Shown in pieces: positions 9,140 to 17,848 of a stretch of DNA of 26,490 nucleotides (positions are counted from its first letter, which is position 1; the number at the start of each line of letters is the position of its first letter). The notes below the pieces were generated by a model. That model worked only from the letters and a program-made list of their open reading frames with translations. It was not told the origin of the DNA and ran no database searches. Made by a program: the position numbers and the translations under genes. The stretch is from Oxalobacteraceae bacterium. Its GTDB lineage: Bacteria > Pseudomonadota > Gammaproteobacteria > Burkholderiales > Burkholderiaceae_D. The stretch is taken from assembly GCA_021151485.1 (NCBI GenBank), contig JAGKXB010000029.1, positions 1-26,490 on the forward strand. The letters are read 5' to 3'.

Positions 9140-9845
9140 AACTACGCCTCTCCAGTGCTTGTCCCATCATGACAAGTACTGGCCCATCATTTTTAGGTAA
9201 GCCATGAGCCAAAGATTCCAGTTGCAAGCGCGTGATGCGCTGATTGGGTAGGCTGCAATTTTCGACCACCAACACTGCTGTATCTGGTGCGTGTCCTTGT
9301 GAGAGTAATTTCTGCGCTGTACTGATCGCTTCTCGTCCCCCCATGTATTGCACCAACGTATCGCAATTTGGCAACGGCACTGCATTTTGCGATTGGGTAT
9401 CGGGGGCAGTGCTTGATGTAAAAAAAGCCACGCTTCTGGACACACCACGTTTGGTGAGAGGTTGTTTGCTGGCCGCAGCAGCGGCTAGGGCAACGGTGAT
9501 ACCGGGAATGATTTCATAGGCGATCCCTTGACTTTCTAATGCGCACAGTTCTTCATCTGCACGACCAAATAACATCGGATCGCCGCCTTTTAATCGCACG
9601 ACCAAAGCGTATTGTTGTGCGTAATCAATCAATTGTTGATTGATGTCTTCTTGTTTCGTGGAAGGTTGCCCGCAGCGCTTGCCGACAGAAATTTTGATGG
9701 CTTGCGGACATAAAGCCAGCATCTCATCCGTGACCAAGGCATCGTATAGCACTACTTCTGCTTGCGCCAGAATGCGTGCACCGCGTACCGTAATCAAATC
9801 AGCAGCACCGGGACCAGCACCTATTAAATACACTTTGCCTTGCAT
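9132..9845 (-). CDS. cobA: uroporphyrinogen-III C-methyltransferase
   Basis: A 237-residue SAM-dependent enzyme that methylates uroporphyrinogen III to precorrin-2, the siroheme precursor needed by the sulfite reductase encoded in the same cluster. Visible family motifs are VYLIGAGPGAADLITVRG (N-terminal SAM-binding loop), VVLYDALV, VVRLKGGDPMLFGRADEE and EIIPGITVALAAAA. The CysG dehydrogenase/chelatase domain is absent, so this is the stand-alone SUMT form. I chose ATG 9845. An upstream in-frame ATG at 9920 would add 25 residues encoded partly by a strong hairpin (9887-9908), so it is less likely. It is the last gene of the minus-strand sulfur cluster. Confidence 0.93.
   Translation of the reverse strand: MQGKVYLIGAGPGAADLITVRGARILAQAEVVLYDALVTDEMLALCPQAIKISVGKRCGQPSTKQEDINQQLIDYAQQYALVVRLKGGDPMLFGRADEELCALESQGIAYEIIPGITVALAAAAASKQPLTKRGVSRSVAFFTSSTAPDTQSQNAVPLPNCDTLVQYMGGREAISTAQKLLSQGHAPDTAVLVVENCSLPNQRITRLQLESLAHGLPKNDGPVLVMMGQALERRSFN
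9152..9194 (+). terminator. hairpin terminator candidate for the M14 peptidase gene, inside the 3' end of cobA
   Basis: CCAGTGCTTGTC (9152-9163) pairs with GACAAGTACTGG (9171-9182) as a 12-bp stem with one G-T wobble and a 7-nt loop. A run of five T follows at 9190-9194. It starts 13 nt after the M14 stop codon and lies within the convergent cobA coding region. The T run is offset from the stem, so efficiency is uncertain. Confidence 0.45.
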
Positions 9846-9886
9846 AGAGAGGGGGAAATTGATTGTTGGTATTGCGTAAATACGTG

Positions 9887-9908
9887 GGGACACCCTTTGT
9901 GGGTGCCC
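9887..9908. repeat. GC-rich hairpin between cysN and cobA, REP-like
   Basis: GGG-A-CACCC (9887-9895) pairs with GGGTGCCC (9901-9908) around the loop TTTGT, with one bulged A. A similar hairpin with loop ATTGT sits at 23024-23044, which suggests a small dispersed palindromic element. It may stabilise or attenuate the cysN-cobA transcript. Confidence 0.45.
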
Positions 9909-9932
9909 TTTGTTTGCCATACTGTGATGCGT

Positions 9933-11264
9933 TTAATCCAAGCGGATCATGCCAGCAGCAACGGTTTGGTGCGTGACTTCATCAATCAAAATAAACGCCC
10001 CAGTTGCACGGATGCTGCTGTAATCGTCCGCTGCCAGTGCTTGTTGCACGTTGAGGGTGATGCGACCAATGTCGTTGAGTTTGATGCTATCGCTGTCATG
10101 GCGTTGCTGGGTGTTGATATCCAGGCGGCTATCGATTTTGGTAATGCGTGCTGCGGTTTGTTTGCTGGTGTGTTTCAACCAGTATTTGCGGCGCATATCC
10201 AGCGGCTCTTCTGACAGCCAGCAAATATCAGCTTGCAGTGTTTTCAGCAAAGTGGCCGGCTGATCGGCAGCCACTAACATGTCGCCGCGCGAGATATCGA
10301 CATATTCATCCAGCAAAATGGTGACGGATGAGCCTGCGCAAGCAGATGCCAGTGACTGGTCTAGCAACAAAATATCTTTAACGGTTGCATTGTGTCCACT
10401 TGGTTGAATGGTCAGTTTGTCGCCTTTGTGGACTTTGCCTGCCTCAATACGTCCCATGTAACCACGGAAATCCTGCGCTTCATGACCGTTGTGGCGTGCT
10501 ACTAATTGCACGGGAAAGCGCAAGGGTTCTTCATGCGATTCGTCGTAAACCGAGAGCGATTCTAGTAAGTTGATCAAAGTCGGGCCTTGATACCATGGCA
10601 TGTTTTCGCTGCTTGTCACCACATTGTCGCCAGCCAAAGCGGACAGCGGAATCGGATGAATATCCTTGATGCCTAATTGCTTTGCAAAGGTTTGATACGC
10701 TTTGACGATGCGGTCGTACACGCTTTGGTCGTAATTGACCAAATCCATTTTATTGACTGCCACGATTACATGTTCAATTTGCAGCAAATGCGCGATGGTG
10801 GAGTGACGCTTGGTTTGCACCAACAAATCCACGCTACCGTCGTCGTTTAATTTGACTTTGGAGACATCCACCAACAGGATAACGGCGTCAGCAGTTGAAG
10901 CGCCCGTGACCATGTTACGCGTGTATTGCTCATGTCCTGGCGTATCGGCGATGATGAATTTGCGCTTTGGCGTGGCGAAATAACGATACGCCACGTCAAT
11001 CGTAATGCCTTGTTCGCGTTCTGCTTCCAGTCCGTCAGTCAAGAGCGATAAATCGATGGTGTCGCCGACTGTGCGTTTGTTTTTTGCACGTGACATAGCG
11101 TCGAGTTGATCAGCAAAAATGCCTTTGCTATCAAATAGCAAACGGCCAATCAATGTGCTTTTGCCATCATCGACTGAACCAGCCGTGATGAAGCGCAGCA
11201 AGCCGGATTCTTGTTGTGAAGTCGTTGATTGAGTTGTTGATTGTTCTGAAACGATGGCGTTCAT
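9933..11264 (-). CDS. cysN: sulfate adenylyltransferase, GTPase subunit
   Basis: A 443-residue GTPase subunit of ATP sulfurylase; GTP hydrolysis drives adenylation of sulfate by CysD. The elongation-factor-like G domain shows the P-loop GSVDDGKST (29-37), DTPGHEQYTRNM and NKMDLV, followed by beta-barrel domains (FRGYMGRIEAG). Length fits CysN without a fused CysC kinase domain. The start ATG overlaps the cysD stop by 1 nt (TAATG), so the subunits are translationally coupled. Downstream comes cobA. Confidence 0.97.
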   Translation of the reverse strand: MNAIVSEQSTTQSTTSQQESGLLRFITAGSVDDGKSTLIGRLLFDSKGIFADQLDAMSRAKNKRTVGDTIDLSLLTDGLEAEREQGITIDVAYRYFATPKRKFIIADTPGHEQYTRNMVTGASTADAVILLVDVSKVKLNDDGSVDLLVQTKRHSTIAHLLQIEHVIVAVNKMDLVNYDQSVYDRIVKAYQTFAKQLGIKDIHPIPLSALAGDNVVTSSENMPWYQGPTLINLLESLSVYDESHEEPLRFPVQLVARHNGHEAQDFRGYMGRIEAGKVHKGDKLTIQPSGHNATVKDILLLDQSLASACAGSSVTILLDEYVDISRGDMLVAADQPATLLKTLQADICWLSEEPLDMRRKYWLKHTSKQTAARITKIDSRLDINTQQRHDSDSIKLNDIGRITLNVQQALAADDYSSIRATGAFILIDEVTHQTVAAGMIRLD

Positions 11265-12175
11265 TAAAAGTATCCTGCTTTCTTACGTTTTTCCATAGAC
11301 GCTTCCGATGTTTGGTCATCCATACGGGTAGCGCCGCGTTCCGTGATTTGCGTGATGGCAGTCTCAGCAATAATCGATTCGACTGTGGTGGCATCAGATG
11401 CAACCGGGCAGGTACATGAAATATCTCCCACGGTGCGGAAACGCACGATTTGGGTTTCGATGGTTTCGCCTTCTTTTGCTGGCGTCAGATTGGTAAGTGG
11501 TACTAGCAAACCATTGCGTGGAATCACTTGGCGTTCATGGGCAAAGTAAATCGGCGGTAATGCCAATTTTTCTCGTGCGATATATTGCCAGACATCCAAC
11601 TCAGTCCAGTTAGAAATTGGGAATACGCGCATGTTTTCACCTGGGTGTACGCGGGTATTGTACAAATCCCATAACTCTGGTCGTTGTGCTTTGGGATCCC
11701 ATTGTCCGAACTCGTCACGGAAGGAGAAAATACGTTCCTTAGCGCGGGCTTTTTCTTCATCGCGGCGCGCACCACCTATACAAGCATCAAATTGAAATTC
11801 AGCAATGGCTTCCAGCAATGTGACGGCTTGGGCTGCGTTGCGAGAATCCGTATTGGGATTGCGCAAACGTACGGTACCGCGTTTGATCGAATCTTCAACT
11901 GAACGGACGATCAACCGCTCACCCAATTCTGCAGCACGTTGGTCGCGGAAGGTGATGACTTCGGGGAAGTTGTGTCCTGTATCCACGTGTAAAAGAGGGA
12001 AAGGGAATTTGCCTGGACGAAATGCTTTTTCCGCGATGCGCAGCAGTACGACGGAATCTTTACCGCCCGAAAATAGCAGGGCAGGATTGCTGCATTCGGC
12101 TGCCACTTCACGCATGATGTGGATCGCTTCCGATTCCAGGCTATCCAAATGCCGTTGATTGATTACAGTATTCAT
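11264..12175 (-). CDS. cysD: sulfate adenylyltransferase, catalytic subunit
   Basis: A 303-residue subunit of ATP sulfurylase that forms adenosine 5'-phosphosulfate (APS) from sulfate and ATP, in complex with CysN. The PP-loop SGGKDS (36-41) binds ATP. Other family stretches are HVDTGHNFPEV, CIGGARRDEEKARAKER, and a C-terminal cysteine pair region (DISCTCPV). Length is normal. It sits 54 nt downstream of cysH. Confidence 0.97.
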   Translation of the reverse strand: MNTVINQRHLDSLESEAIHIMREVAAECSNPALLFSGGKDSVVLLRIAEKAFRPGKFPFPLLHVDTGHNFPEVITFRDQRAAELGERLIVRSVEDSIKRGTVRLRNPNTDSRNAAQAVTLLEAIAEFQFDACIGGARRDEEKARAKERIFSFRDEFGQWDPKAQRPELWDLYNTRVHPGENMRVFPISNWTELDVWQYIAREKLALPPIYFAHERQVIPRNGLLVPLTNLTPAKEGETIETQIVRFRTVGDISCTCPVASDATTVESIIAETAITQITERGATRMDDQTSEASMEKRKKAGYF

Positions 12176-12229
12176 TAATGTTCTACTTATTAAGTATTAA
12201 TCGTTTATTAAACGTTTGTTAATCGATAT

Positions 12230-12976
12230 CTAAACCGCTTTAATTCTGACCAATTTGCCATCTACCACATGCAAGCCGCATTCCTTGCTGTCGGGGTTTT
12301 CCCACCACCAGCGCCCAGCGCGTATATCTTCGCCTGGTTGAACGGCTCGGGTACAAGGTTCGCAACCGATAGAAGGGTAACCTTGATCGTGTAAAGGATT
12401 GTATGGCACATGATGCGATTTGATGTAGTGCCACACGTCCTCTTCTGACCAATCTGCTAATGGATTGAATTTCACCATGTTGTGGGCTAAATCTTCCTCT
12501 TGCACCTGTAAGTCAGTACGCGTACTGGATTGGCTGCGGCGCTGACCTGTAATCCAGGCTTTTTTATCTTTCAGGGCAAGTTTTAAAGGTTCGACTTTGC
12601 GAATGCGGCAACATTCCTTGCGCATTTCTACACTGTCATAAAACGCATTTAAACCATGTTGATGCACATACTCATCGACTGCTTTTTGATCGGGGCGATA
12701 CAGCGCAATGGAGATGCCGTAGGTTTCTTTCACGCGTTCTATCATGTTCAAGGTTTCTTTATGCAACCGTCCGGTTTCCAGGGAAAAAATCCGGATAGGA
12801 AGCTGCCCCCATGCGATTAAATCAGTCAACACCATATCTTCCAGTGCCAGACTGGAGGCAAACACAACGGGTGAAAAATCACTGGCAATACGCGCTAGCG
12901 TTGCACGTGTGTTGACGAGCAATTCATTGAATTGTTTTGTGTCTATGTTGTTTTTGTTGCTTGTATCGTTACTCAT
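12230..12976 (-). CDS. cysH: adenylylsulfate (APS) reductase
   Basis: A 248-residue reductase giving sulfite from activated sulfate. It carries the cysteine signature of the [4Fe-4S] APS-reducing group: C122-C123 (ECCRIRKVEPL) and C205/C208 (SIGCEPCTR), plus the catalytic C233 near the C-terminus (KECGLH). Enterobacterial PAPS reductases lack the cluster cysteines. This fits the absence of cysC (APS kinase) in the cluster, so sulfate reduction should proceed directly from APS. It lies 19 nt downstream of the DUF934 gene in the same operon. Confidence 0.95.
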   Translation of the reverse strand: MSNDTSNKNNIDTKQFNELLVNTRATLARIASDFSPVVFASSLALEDMVLTDLIAWGQLPIRIFSLETGRLHKETLNMIERVKETYGISIALYRPDQKAVDEYVHQHGLNAFYDSVEMRKECCRIRKVEPLKLALKDKKAWITGQRRSQSSTRTDLQVQEEDLAHNMVKFNPLADWSEEDVWHYIKSHHVPYNPLHDQGYPSIGCEPCTRAVQPGEDIRAGRWWWENPDSKECGLHVVDGKLVRIKAV

Positions 12977-12995
12977 GATCTTAAATTCTTAAAAT

Positions 12996-13508
12996 TTATT
13001 GAGCAGTACGGTGCACGCGTCGGAACAATGGCAATTTCTGATCCCAGGAAGTTTGATACGTACTGGAAAAATCCGTTAATCCCTTGAGCGCATCATGAAT
13101 ATTTTTGTCAGGACGGGTAGCAAAAGCATTAAAACCAACGCGTTGCATATAAAACAATTGGTCGCGCAACACATCGCCGATGGCGCGTAATTCGCCAGTA
13201 AAACCCAAACGGGCGCGTAAATTGTAGGCGATGGAATAGCCTCTGCCATCGGCAAATTTAGGGAAATCCACCGCAATCACTGGGATGTTGGCAAGTTTGC
13301 CTTGCAGCACTTCAGGCCGCTCATCGCTGGCGAACCATACGCCTACATCATTGCGATTTTGCAATGCAGCTTGTGCCAACCAGGCTTTGACTGGCACGAT
13401 GACTTTGCCTTCAGGAACAACCACGGTTTCTGGTGTTTCCCCCTCTGCTAACTGCAATACAGTCCAGTCATCAGTGACAACTATTTTATCTTTGATAATT
13501 TCACGCAT
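12996..13508 (-). CDS. DUF934 family protein of the sulfite reduction cluster
   Basis: A 170-residue cytoplasmic protein (MREIIKDKIVVTDDW start) with the family-typical RPEVLQGKLANIPVIAVDFPKF and FADGRGYS and a C-terminal run around FFxMQRVGFNAFATRPDK (here FYMQRVGFNAFATR). DUF934 genes regularly sit between sulfite reductase and cysH in proteobacteria and are annotated as a putative electron-transfer or accessory partner of the reductase; the biochemical role is not established. The frame is open upstream to a TTG at 13535, but ATG 13508 gives a standard start. Confidence 0.88.
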   Translation of the reverse strand: MREIIKDKIVVTDDWTVLQLAEGETPETVVVPEGKVIVPVKAWLAQAALQNRNDVGVWFASDERPEVLQGKLANIPVIAVDFPKFADGRGYSIAYNLRARLGFTGELRAIGDVLRDQLFYMQRVGFNAFATRPDKNIHDALKGLTDFSSTYQTSWDQKLPLFRRVHRTAQ

Positions 13509-13535
13509 TTGTATTCTTTCTTGATGCTGGTTCAA

Positions 13536-15194
13536 TTAATTGATCGCAGTGGCATACACAAATTCTTTAAATGGTGTGATGCCTGTACGTTGCAGTGTGT
13601 CGATAAACCGTTCATCTTCGATACGTTCTCTCACATAAACTTGCAACAGACGTTCAATCACAGTTGGCATTTGTTGTGCTGAGAAAGAGGGACCAATGAT
13701 TTTGCCGATGGCACTTTCATTGCCTTGCGAACCGCCGATCGAAACTTGATACCATTCGCTACCATCTTTATCCACGCCAAGCACGCCGATATTGCCAATA
13801 TGATGGTGGCCACATGCATTAATACAACCCGAAATATTTAACGTGATGTCACCGATGTCATGTTGGAAGTCGAGGTTGTCAAAACGCTCCGCAATTGCTC
13901 CAGCGATAGGCAGAGATTTAGCATTTGCGAGTGAGCAGAAATCTCCGCCCGGACAGCAAATGATATCGGTCAATAAACCAATATTGGGTGTGGCCAAACC
14001 TTGAGCCTTGGCTTCTTGCCACAATTGCATGAGTTCGGATTGTTTAACATCTGACAACACCAGGTTTTGCTCATGCGTAATCCGCAACTCGCCAAAACTG
14101 TAACGATCGGCCAAATCAGCGATGAAATCCATTTGCTCAGCAGTGGCATCACCTGGTGCGACGCCAGTCTTCTTGAGTGACAGAATCACGATCGCATAAC
14201 CAGGTACTTTGTGCGGTTTGACATTGCGTTGCAACCAATTGGCATATGCCTTATTGGCGGCTTTGTCTTGCTCGATTGCAGTGTAATTTGGCAGCGTTTC
14301 GTAAGCCGGTGCGGTGAAGTAAGCAGCGACGCGTTGCAATTCTTCAACGGTCAAGGTGCCGGGGCCGTCTTTGATGTCTTGCCATTCTGCTTCCACCTGA
14401 CGCGTGAATTCTTCTATGCCAATCGCTTTGACTAAAATCTTGATACGTGCTTTGTAGATGTTGTCGCGCCGTCCGTATTGGTTATAGACCCGCATAATCG
14501 CTTCGATATACGTCATGACGTGTTGCCATGGTAGGAAGTCACGGATTTCGCTCCCTAAAATAGGGGTGCGGCCCATGCCGCCGCCGACCAGGATGCGGAA
14601 ACCAATTTCGCCTTCGGCATTTTTTACCACTGACAAACCAATGTCATGCACTGCAATAGCGGCACGATCTTCTAATGCGCCATTGATTGCGATTTTGAAT
14701 TTACGTGGCAAGTACGCAAATTCTGGATGAAACGTACTCCACTGGCGCAGAATTTCTGCGTACGGACGTGGATCGACGATTTCATCCGCCGCGACGCCGC
14801 AATACTCGTCAGAAGTGATATTTCGTATACAGTTACCGGATGTTTGAATAGCATGCATTTCTGCCGCTGCCAATTCAGCCAAAATGTCGGGTGTTTCTTC
14901 CAATTTAATCCAGTTAAATTGGATGTTTTGGCGCGTAGTGAAATGGCCATAGCCTTTATCGTACTTACGTGCAATATGCGCAAACAAACGCATTTGTTTC
15001 GAAGACAGCAAGCCATATGGCACGGCGATGCGCAGCATGTAAGCATGGCGCTGCATATACAAACCGTTTTGCAAGCGCAATGGCCGGAATTCATCCTCCG
15101 TCAATTCATCACTCAAACGACGACGCACTTGATCGCGATATTGTGCGACGCGCTCCTGGACGATTTGGTGGTCGTATTGATCGTATTGATACAT
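13536..15194 (-). CDS. cysI: sulfite reductase hemoprotein subunit (nitrite/sulfite reductase family)
   Basis: A 552-residue siroheme and [4Fe-4S] enzyme reducing sulfite to sulfide. The cluster/siroheme cysteines are C414 and C420 (CCPGGDFCSLANAK) and C457 and C461 (SGCINACGHHHIG). The N-terminal ferredoxin-like region has HFTTRQNIQFNW and TSGNCIRNITSDEYCG, with conserved Arg and Lys for anion binding. Ribosome binding site AAGGAA precedes ATG 15194. Nitrite reductase is possible by family, but placement beside cysH, cysDN and cysB argues for assimilatory sulfite reduction. No flavoprotein cysJ is present, so electrons must come from another donor. Confidence 0.95.
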   Translation of the reverse strand: MYQYDQYDHQIVQERVAQYRDQVRRRLSDELTEDEFRPLRLQNGLYMQRHAYMLRIAVPYGLLSSKQMRLFAHIARKYDKGYGHFTTRQNIQFNWIKLEETPDILAELAAAEMHAIQTSGNCIRNITSDEYCGVAADEIVDPRPYAEILRQWSTFHPEFAYLPRKFKIAINGALEDRAAIAVHDIGLSVVKNAEGEIGFRILVGGGMGRTPILGSEIRDFLPWQHVMTYIEAIMRVYNQYGRRDNIYKARIKILVKAIGIEEFTRQVEAEWQDIKDGPGTLTVEELQRVAAYFTAPAYETLPNYTAIEQDKAANKAYANWLQRNVKPHKVPGYAIVILSLKKTGVAPGDATAEQMDFIADLADRYSFGELRITHEQNLVLSDVKQSELMQLWQEAKAQGLATPNIGLLTDIICCPGGDFCSLANAKSLPIAGAIAERFDNLDFQHDIGDITLNISGCINACGHHHIGNIGVLGVDKDGSEWYQVSIGGSQGNESAIGKIIGPSFSAQQMPTVIERLLQVYVRERIEDERFIDTLQRTGITPFKEFVYATAIN

Positions 15195-15223
15195 GTTTGA
15201 TTCCTTTTTTAATCTTTAATTTC

Positions 15224-15997
15224 TTAATAAAGTAACTTGATAGCAACGCAGGTCAGCGTGATAGCCAATAAACCGCGCAATATGTGTTCAGGTATCGCAC
15301 GTGCAGCCAAAGAACCAATTGTGATTCCTGGTAATGAGCCTAATAGCAACATACCCAGTAAATCCCAATGGATAGAACCCAACCACCAATGCCCAAAAGC
15401 AGCAATTGCTGTTAATGGCACAGCGTAGGCAATATCAGTGCCTGCAATTTCAGCGGGGGACAACCGTGGATACAGCAACACCAACAAAGTCGCACCGACG
15501 GCACCTGCGCCTATCGATGAAATGGTCACCATTGTACCCAATAGCGCACCTGCGATAATGGTGGCAATCACCAGGCGCTGGCCTTCTAATTGCCGTTGTG
15601 GATGCGCTTGCATCCAAACTTGCATTTTGCGGCGAAACAAAATGGCGATAACAGTTAACAAGATCGAAGTCGCAATCGAATAGCGAATGATCTGGCCGAT
15701 TTCTTTATTCACCACGCCAAAATATTTGAGCGCCAAAGTTGCAAGAATTGCTGCTGGTAGAGCGCCTATGCAAAGGTGCTTAACGATATTCCAACGAATA
15801 TTGCCGTGAAAGCGATGTGCGAACGTGCCGGTTGTTTTGGTCACGCAAGCAAATGCCAGGTCTGTGCCGACCGCAGTGGTAGGGGGGACGCCAAAAATGA
15901 GAGTCAACAACGGTGTCATCAGTGATCCGCCACCGACTCCGGTCAACCCAACCAAAGTTCCCACGATAAAGCCGGAAACAATATAAGACAACGTCAT
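15224..15997 (-). CDS. TSUP (TauE/SafE) family membrane permease
   Basis: A 257-residue integral membrane protein with about 7-8 hydrophobic segments and the glycine-rich family motif near the N-terminus (GTLVGLTGVGGGSLMTPLL), repeated in weaker form in the second half (GTMVTISSIGAGAVGATLL). TSUP members carry sulfur-containing anions. As first gene of the sulfate assimilation operon, it is the likely sulfate or related anion permease, in place of a CysTWA ABC system not seen here; the substrate is inferred from context. A strong ribosome binding site (GAGGTGG) precedes ATG 15997. Confidence 0.88.
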   Translation of the reverse strand: MTLSYIVSGFIVGTLVGLTGVGGGSLMTPLLTLIFGVPPTTAVGTDLAFACVTKTTGTFAHRFHGNIRWNIVKHLCIGALPAAILATLALKYFGVVNKEIGQIIRYSIATSILLTVIAILFRRKMQVWMQAHPQRQLEGQRLVIATIIAGALLGTMVTISSIGAGAVGATLLVLLYPRLSPAEIAGTDIAYAVPLTAIAAFGHWWLGSIHWDLLGMLLLGSLPGITIGSLAARAIPEHILRGLLAITLTCVAIKLLY

Positions 15998-16267
15998 ACC
16001 ACCTCACATTTGTAAATCAATAATGAATCAATAACGAATTAATAAAATCGTTGGAACCACGCAAACCCAATACAAATACAGCGTCAAAGACGTAGAGTAT
16101 GGTAATAAATTTCATGCATATTCCAAACTACAAAGTATTTATTTGCTTATATACTTATTTGGCATATAGAAGTGCATAAACCGCATACTAACGATACGAC
16201 AATAGCGATGCACGGTTTGATTGCCTGTGCCGCATAATTTTCTCTTTCTTATTCGGAGTGATATCTC
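15998..16267. promoter_or_regulatory. divergent regulatory region between the sulfur operon and cysB
   Basis: This 270-nt AT-rich stretch holds no gene. It must carry the promoters of the minus-strand TSUP-cysI-cobA cluster and of plus-strand cysB. AAGTAT (16133-16138) and ATACTT (16151-16156) form an inverted repeat with a 12-nt centre, a candidate site for a dimeric regulator such as CysB. TTGCTT (16143-16148) and TATAGA (16165-16170), spaced by 16 nt, make a weak plus-strand promoter match. Confidence 0.45.
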
Positions 16268-17218
16268 ATGAACCTTCATCAACTACGTTTTGTCCGGGAG
16301 GCAATACGACAAAATTACAATTTGACTGAGGTCGCCAAAGCTCTGTATACCTCACAGCCTGGCGTATCCAAGGCCATTATTGAATTGGAAGAAGAGCTGG
16401 GAGTGGATATTTTCATGCGCCACGGTAAGCGTATCCGCGGTTTGACCGAACCAGGGCGCGCAATTCTACTATCGGTGGAACGCATCATGCAAGAAATCGA
16501 TAGCCTCAAACGCATAGGAAAAGAGTTCGCCGCCCAGGAAAGCGGCAGCTTCACCATTGCCACCACGCATGCGCAAGCACGCTATGTGCTTCCCAAGGTG
16601 GTGCAAGCGTTTATGCAGAAATTTCCCAAGGTGCGGTTGTCTTTACTGCAAGGTAATCCCAAACAAATTGTCGATATGGTTTCCAAAGATCAGGCGGATT
16701 TAGCGATTGCAACTGAGGCGATTTTGGGTGCCGATGGTTTGGTGTCTTTGCCCTGTTATCAATGGGAGCATGTCGCTATCGTTCCACCCAATCATCCTTT
16801 GTTAAATACCAAATCGACTGCATCAATTACTTTAGAAGAAATCGCCGCTTATCCTTTGATTACTTACGACGGCGCATTTGCCGGCCGTCACAAAATAGAC
16901 CGCGCGTTTGCCTTAAGGGATTTAAAGCCAGATGTGTTGTTAGAAGCGATTGATGCGGATGTGATTAAAACCTACGTCGAACTCGGAGTGGGCGTAGGCA
17001 TCATCGCCGGTATGGCGTTTGATCCAGAACGCGACAAAAACCTGCGCGCGCTGTCCTTAGGCCATTTATTCGGCACCAACGCCTCACGCGTCGCCATTCG
17101 GCAGGGTGCGTATTTACGCAGTTATATGTACGCCTTCATCGAACTGCTTGCTCCAGCGTTGAATCGTAAATTGGTGGAGCAAGCGATGCGGGGGGAGAGG
17201 GATCACTATGAGTTGTGA
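16268..17218 (+). CDS. cysB: LysR-type transcriptional regulator CysB
   Basis: A 316-residue regulator. The N-terminal winged helix (MNLHQLRFVREAIRQNYNLT, then SQPGVSKAIIELEEELG) has the CysB/Cbl-type sequence, and the effector domain contains TTHAQARYVLP and LLQGNPKQI, characteristic of the sulfate/O-acetylserine sensing group. It should activate the divergent sulfate assimilation operon under sulfur limitation. GGAG at 16255-16258 precedes the ATG by 9 nt. The family paralogue Cbl is an alternative, but this is the only copy here and borders the cluster it would control. Confidence 0.95.
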   Translation: MNLHQLRFVREAIRQNYNLTEVAKALYTSQPGVSKAIIELEEELGVDIFMRHGKRIRGLTEPGRAILLSVERIMQEIDSLKRIGKEFAAQESGSFTIATTHAQARYVLPKVVQAFMQKFPKVRLSLLQGNPKQIVDMVSKDQADLAIATEAILGADGLVSLPCYQWEHVAIVPPNHPLLNTKSTASITLEEIAAYPLITYDGAFAGRHKIDRAFALRDLKPDVLLEAIDADVIKTYVELGVGVGIIAGMAFDPERDKNLRALSLGHLFGTNASRVAIRQGAYLRSYMYAFIELLAPALNRKLVEQAMRGERDHYEL

Positions 17219-17278
17219 TTTGTTGTGGCTAGGCTTTGTTGATATGTTGCGAGCCGTACCAAATTTTCCCTATCACGT

Positions 17279-17740
17279 TCAGTTACCAAAGTTTCCATTA
17301 CGAATAGCATCTACTATTATCGCTTGATTCCTTGGGTCAGAAAAAATATCTTCTAGGGAAGGAAGGTCGGGCTCTGATAAAAGTGCTGGAAAGAACCGAT
17401 CAAAGAGATTGCCCATTCTGGATTGCATTTCGGATGTATCTGAGGTCCGATGTATCTTTATTTGCTGATCTAATGTTAGCTTGGGTTCTGCGTTCGACAA
17501 TCCATCAATGACACGTTGATCTAATAATACGTCTGTTAAGTCGTCTGCTATTAACAATGCTTCTTGTACGGAAGCATCATTGAAAACTGCCGATTGTTGA
17601 TTAGGGCTAAGGGCAAAAATGTCATCTATAGCGGAATCGTCATCTGCGTTGATTCTTTGTGCGAATGATTCTGGGGTAGGAGCATTTGTCGTGTTTAACA
17701 ATGGATTAGTTACTACACTCGTTACTTGGCCTACGTTCAT
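17279..17740 (-). CDS. small unknown protein with two FxDP-type motifs
   Basis: A 153-residue acidic protein of no family I recognise. It has a Ser/Thr/Asn-rich N-terminus (MNVGQVTSVVTNPLLNTTNA), as secreted effectors often do, and no membrane segment. Residues 44-90 (LSPNQQSAVFNDASVQEALL, then DQRVIDGL and EPKLTLDQQ) align by eye with residues 22-72 of the effector-like protein at 165-1808. The C-terminal residues 132-152 (IFSDPRNQAIIVDAIRNGNF) closely match the 35-residue repeat of the protein at 25491-26490. AAGGAAA precedes the ATG. It is a lone gene between cysB and a toxin-antitoxin locus. Secretion is a guess; the shared motif is seen directly. Confidence 0.75.
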   Translation of the reverse strand: MNVGQVTSVVTNPLLNTTNAPTPESFAQRINADDDSAIDDIFALSPNQQSAVFNDASVQEALLIADDLTDVLLDQRVIDGLSNAEPKLTLDQQIKIHRTSDTSEMQSRMGNLFDRFFPALLSEPDLPSLEDIFSDPRNQAIIVDAIRNGNFGN

Positions 17741-17848
17741 TTAATTTTCCTTTTGTTTAAGTTTTAAGTTCAATTCAAACGCGTGTTGCATCATGAAGTG
17801 GTGAAATAAAGCCGTATTTGGCATTCAAATATCTATTCAGCTATCTAA

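Noticed and set aside
14727..15200. 157-residue plus-strand frame opposite cysI
   Set aside because: Lies wholly antisense to a clearly conserved enzyme and resembles no protein family.
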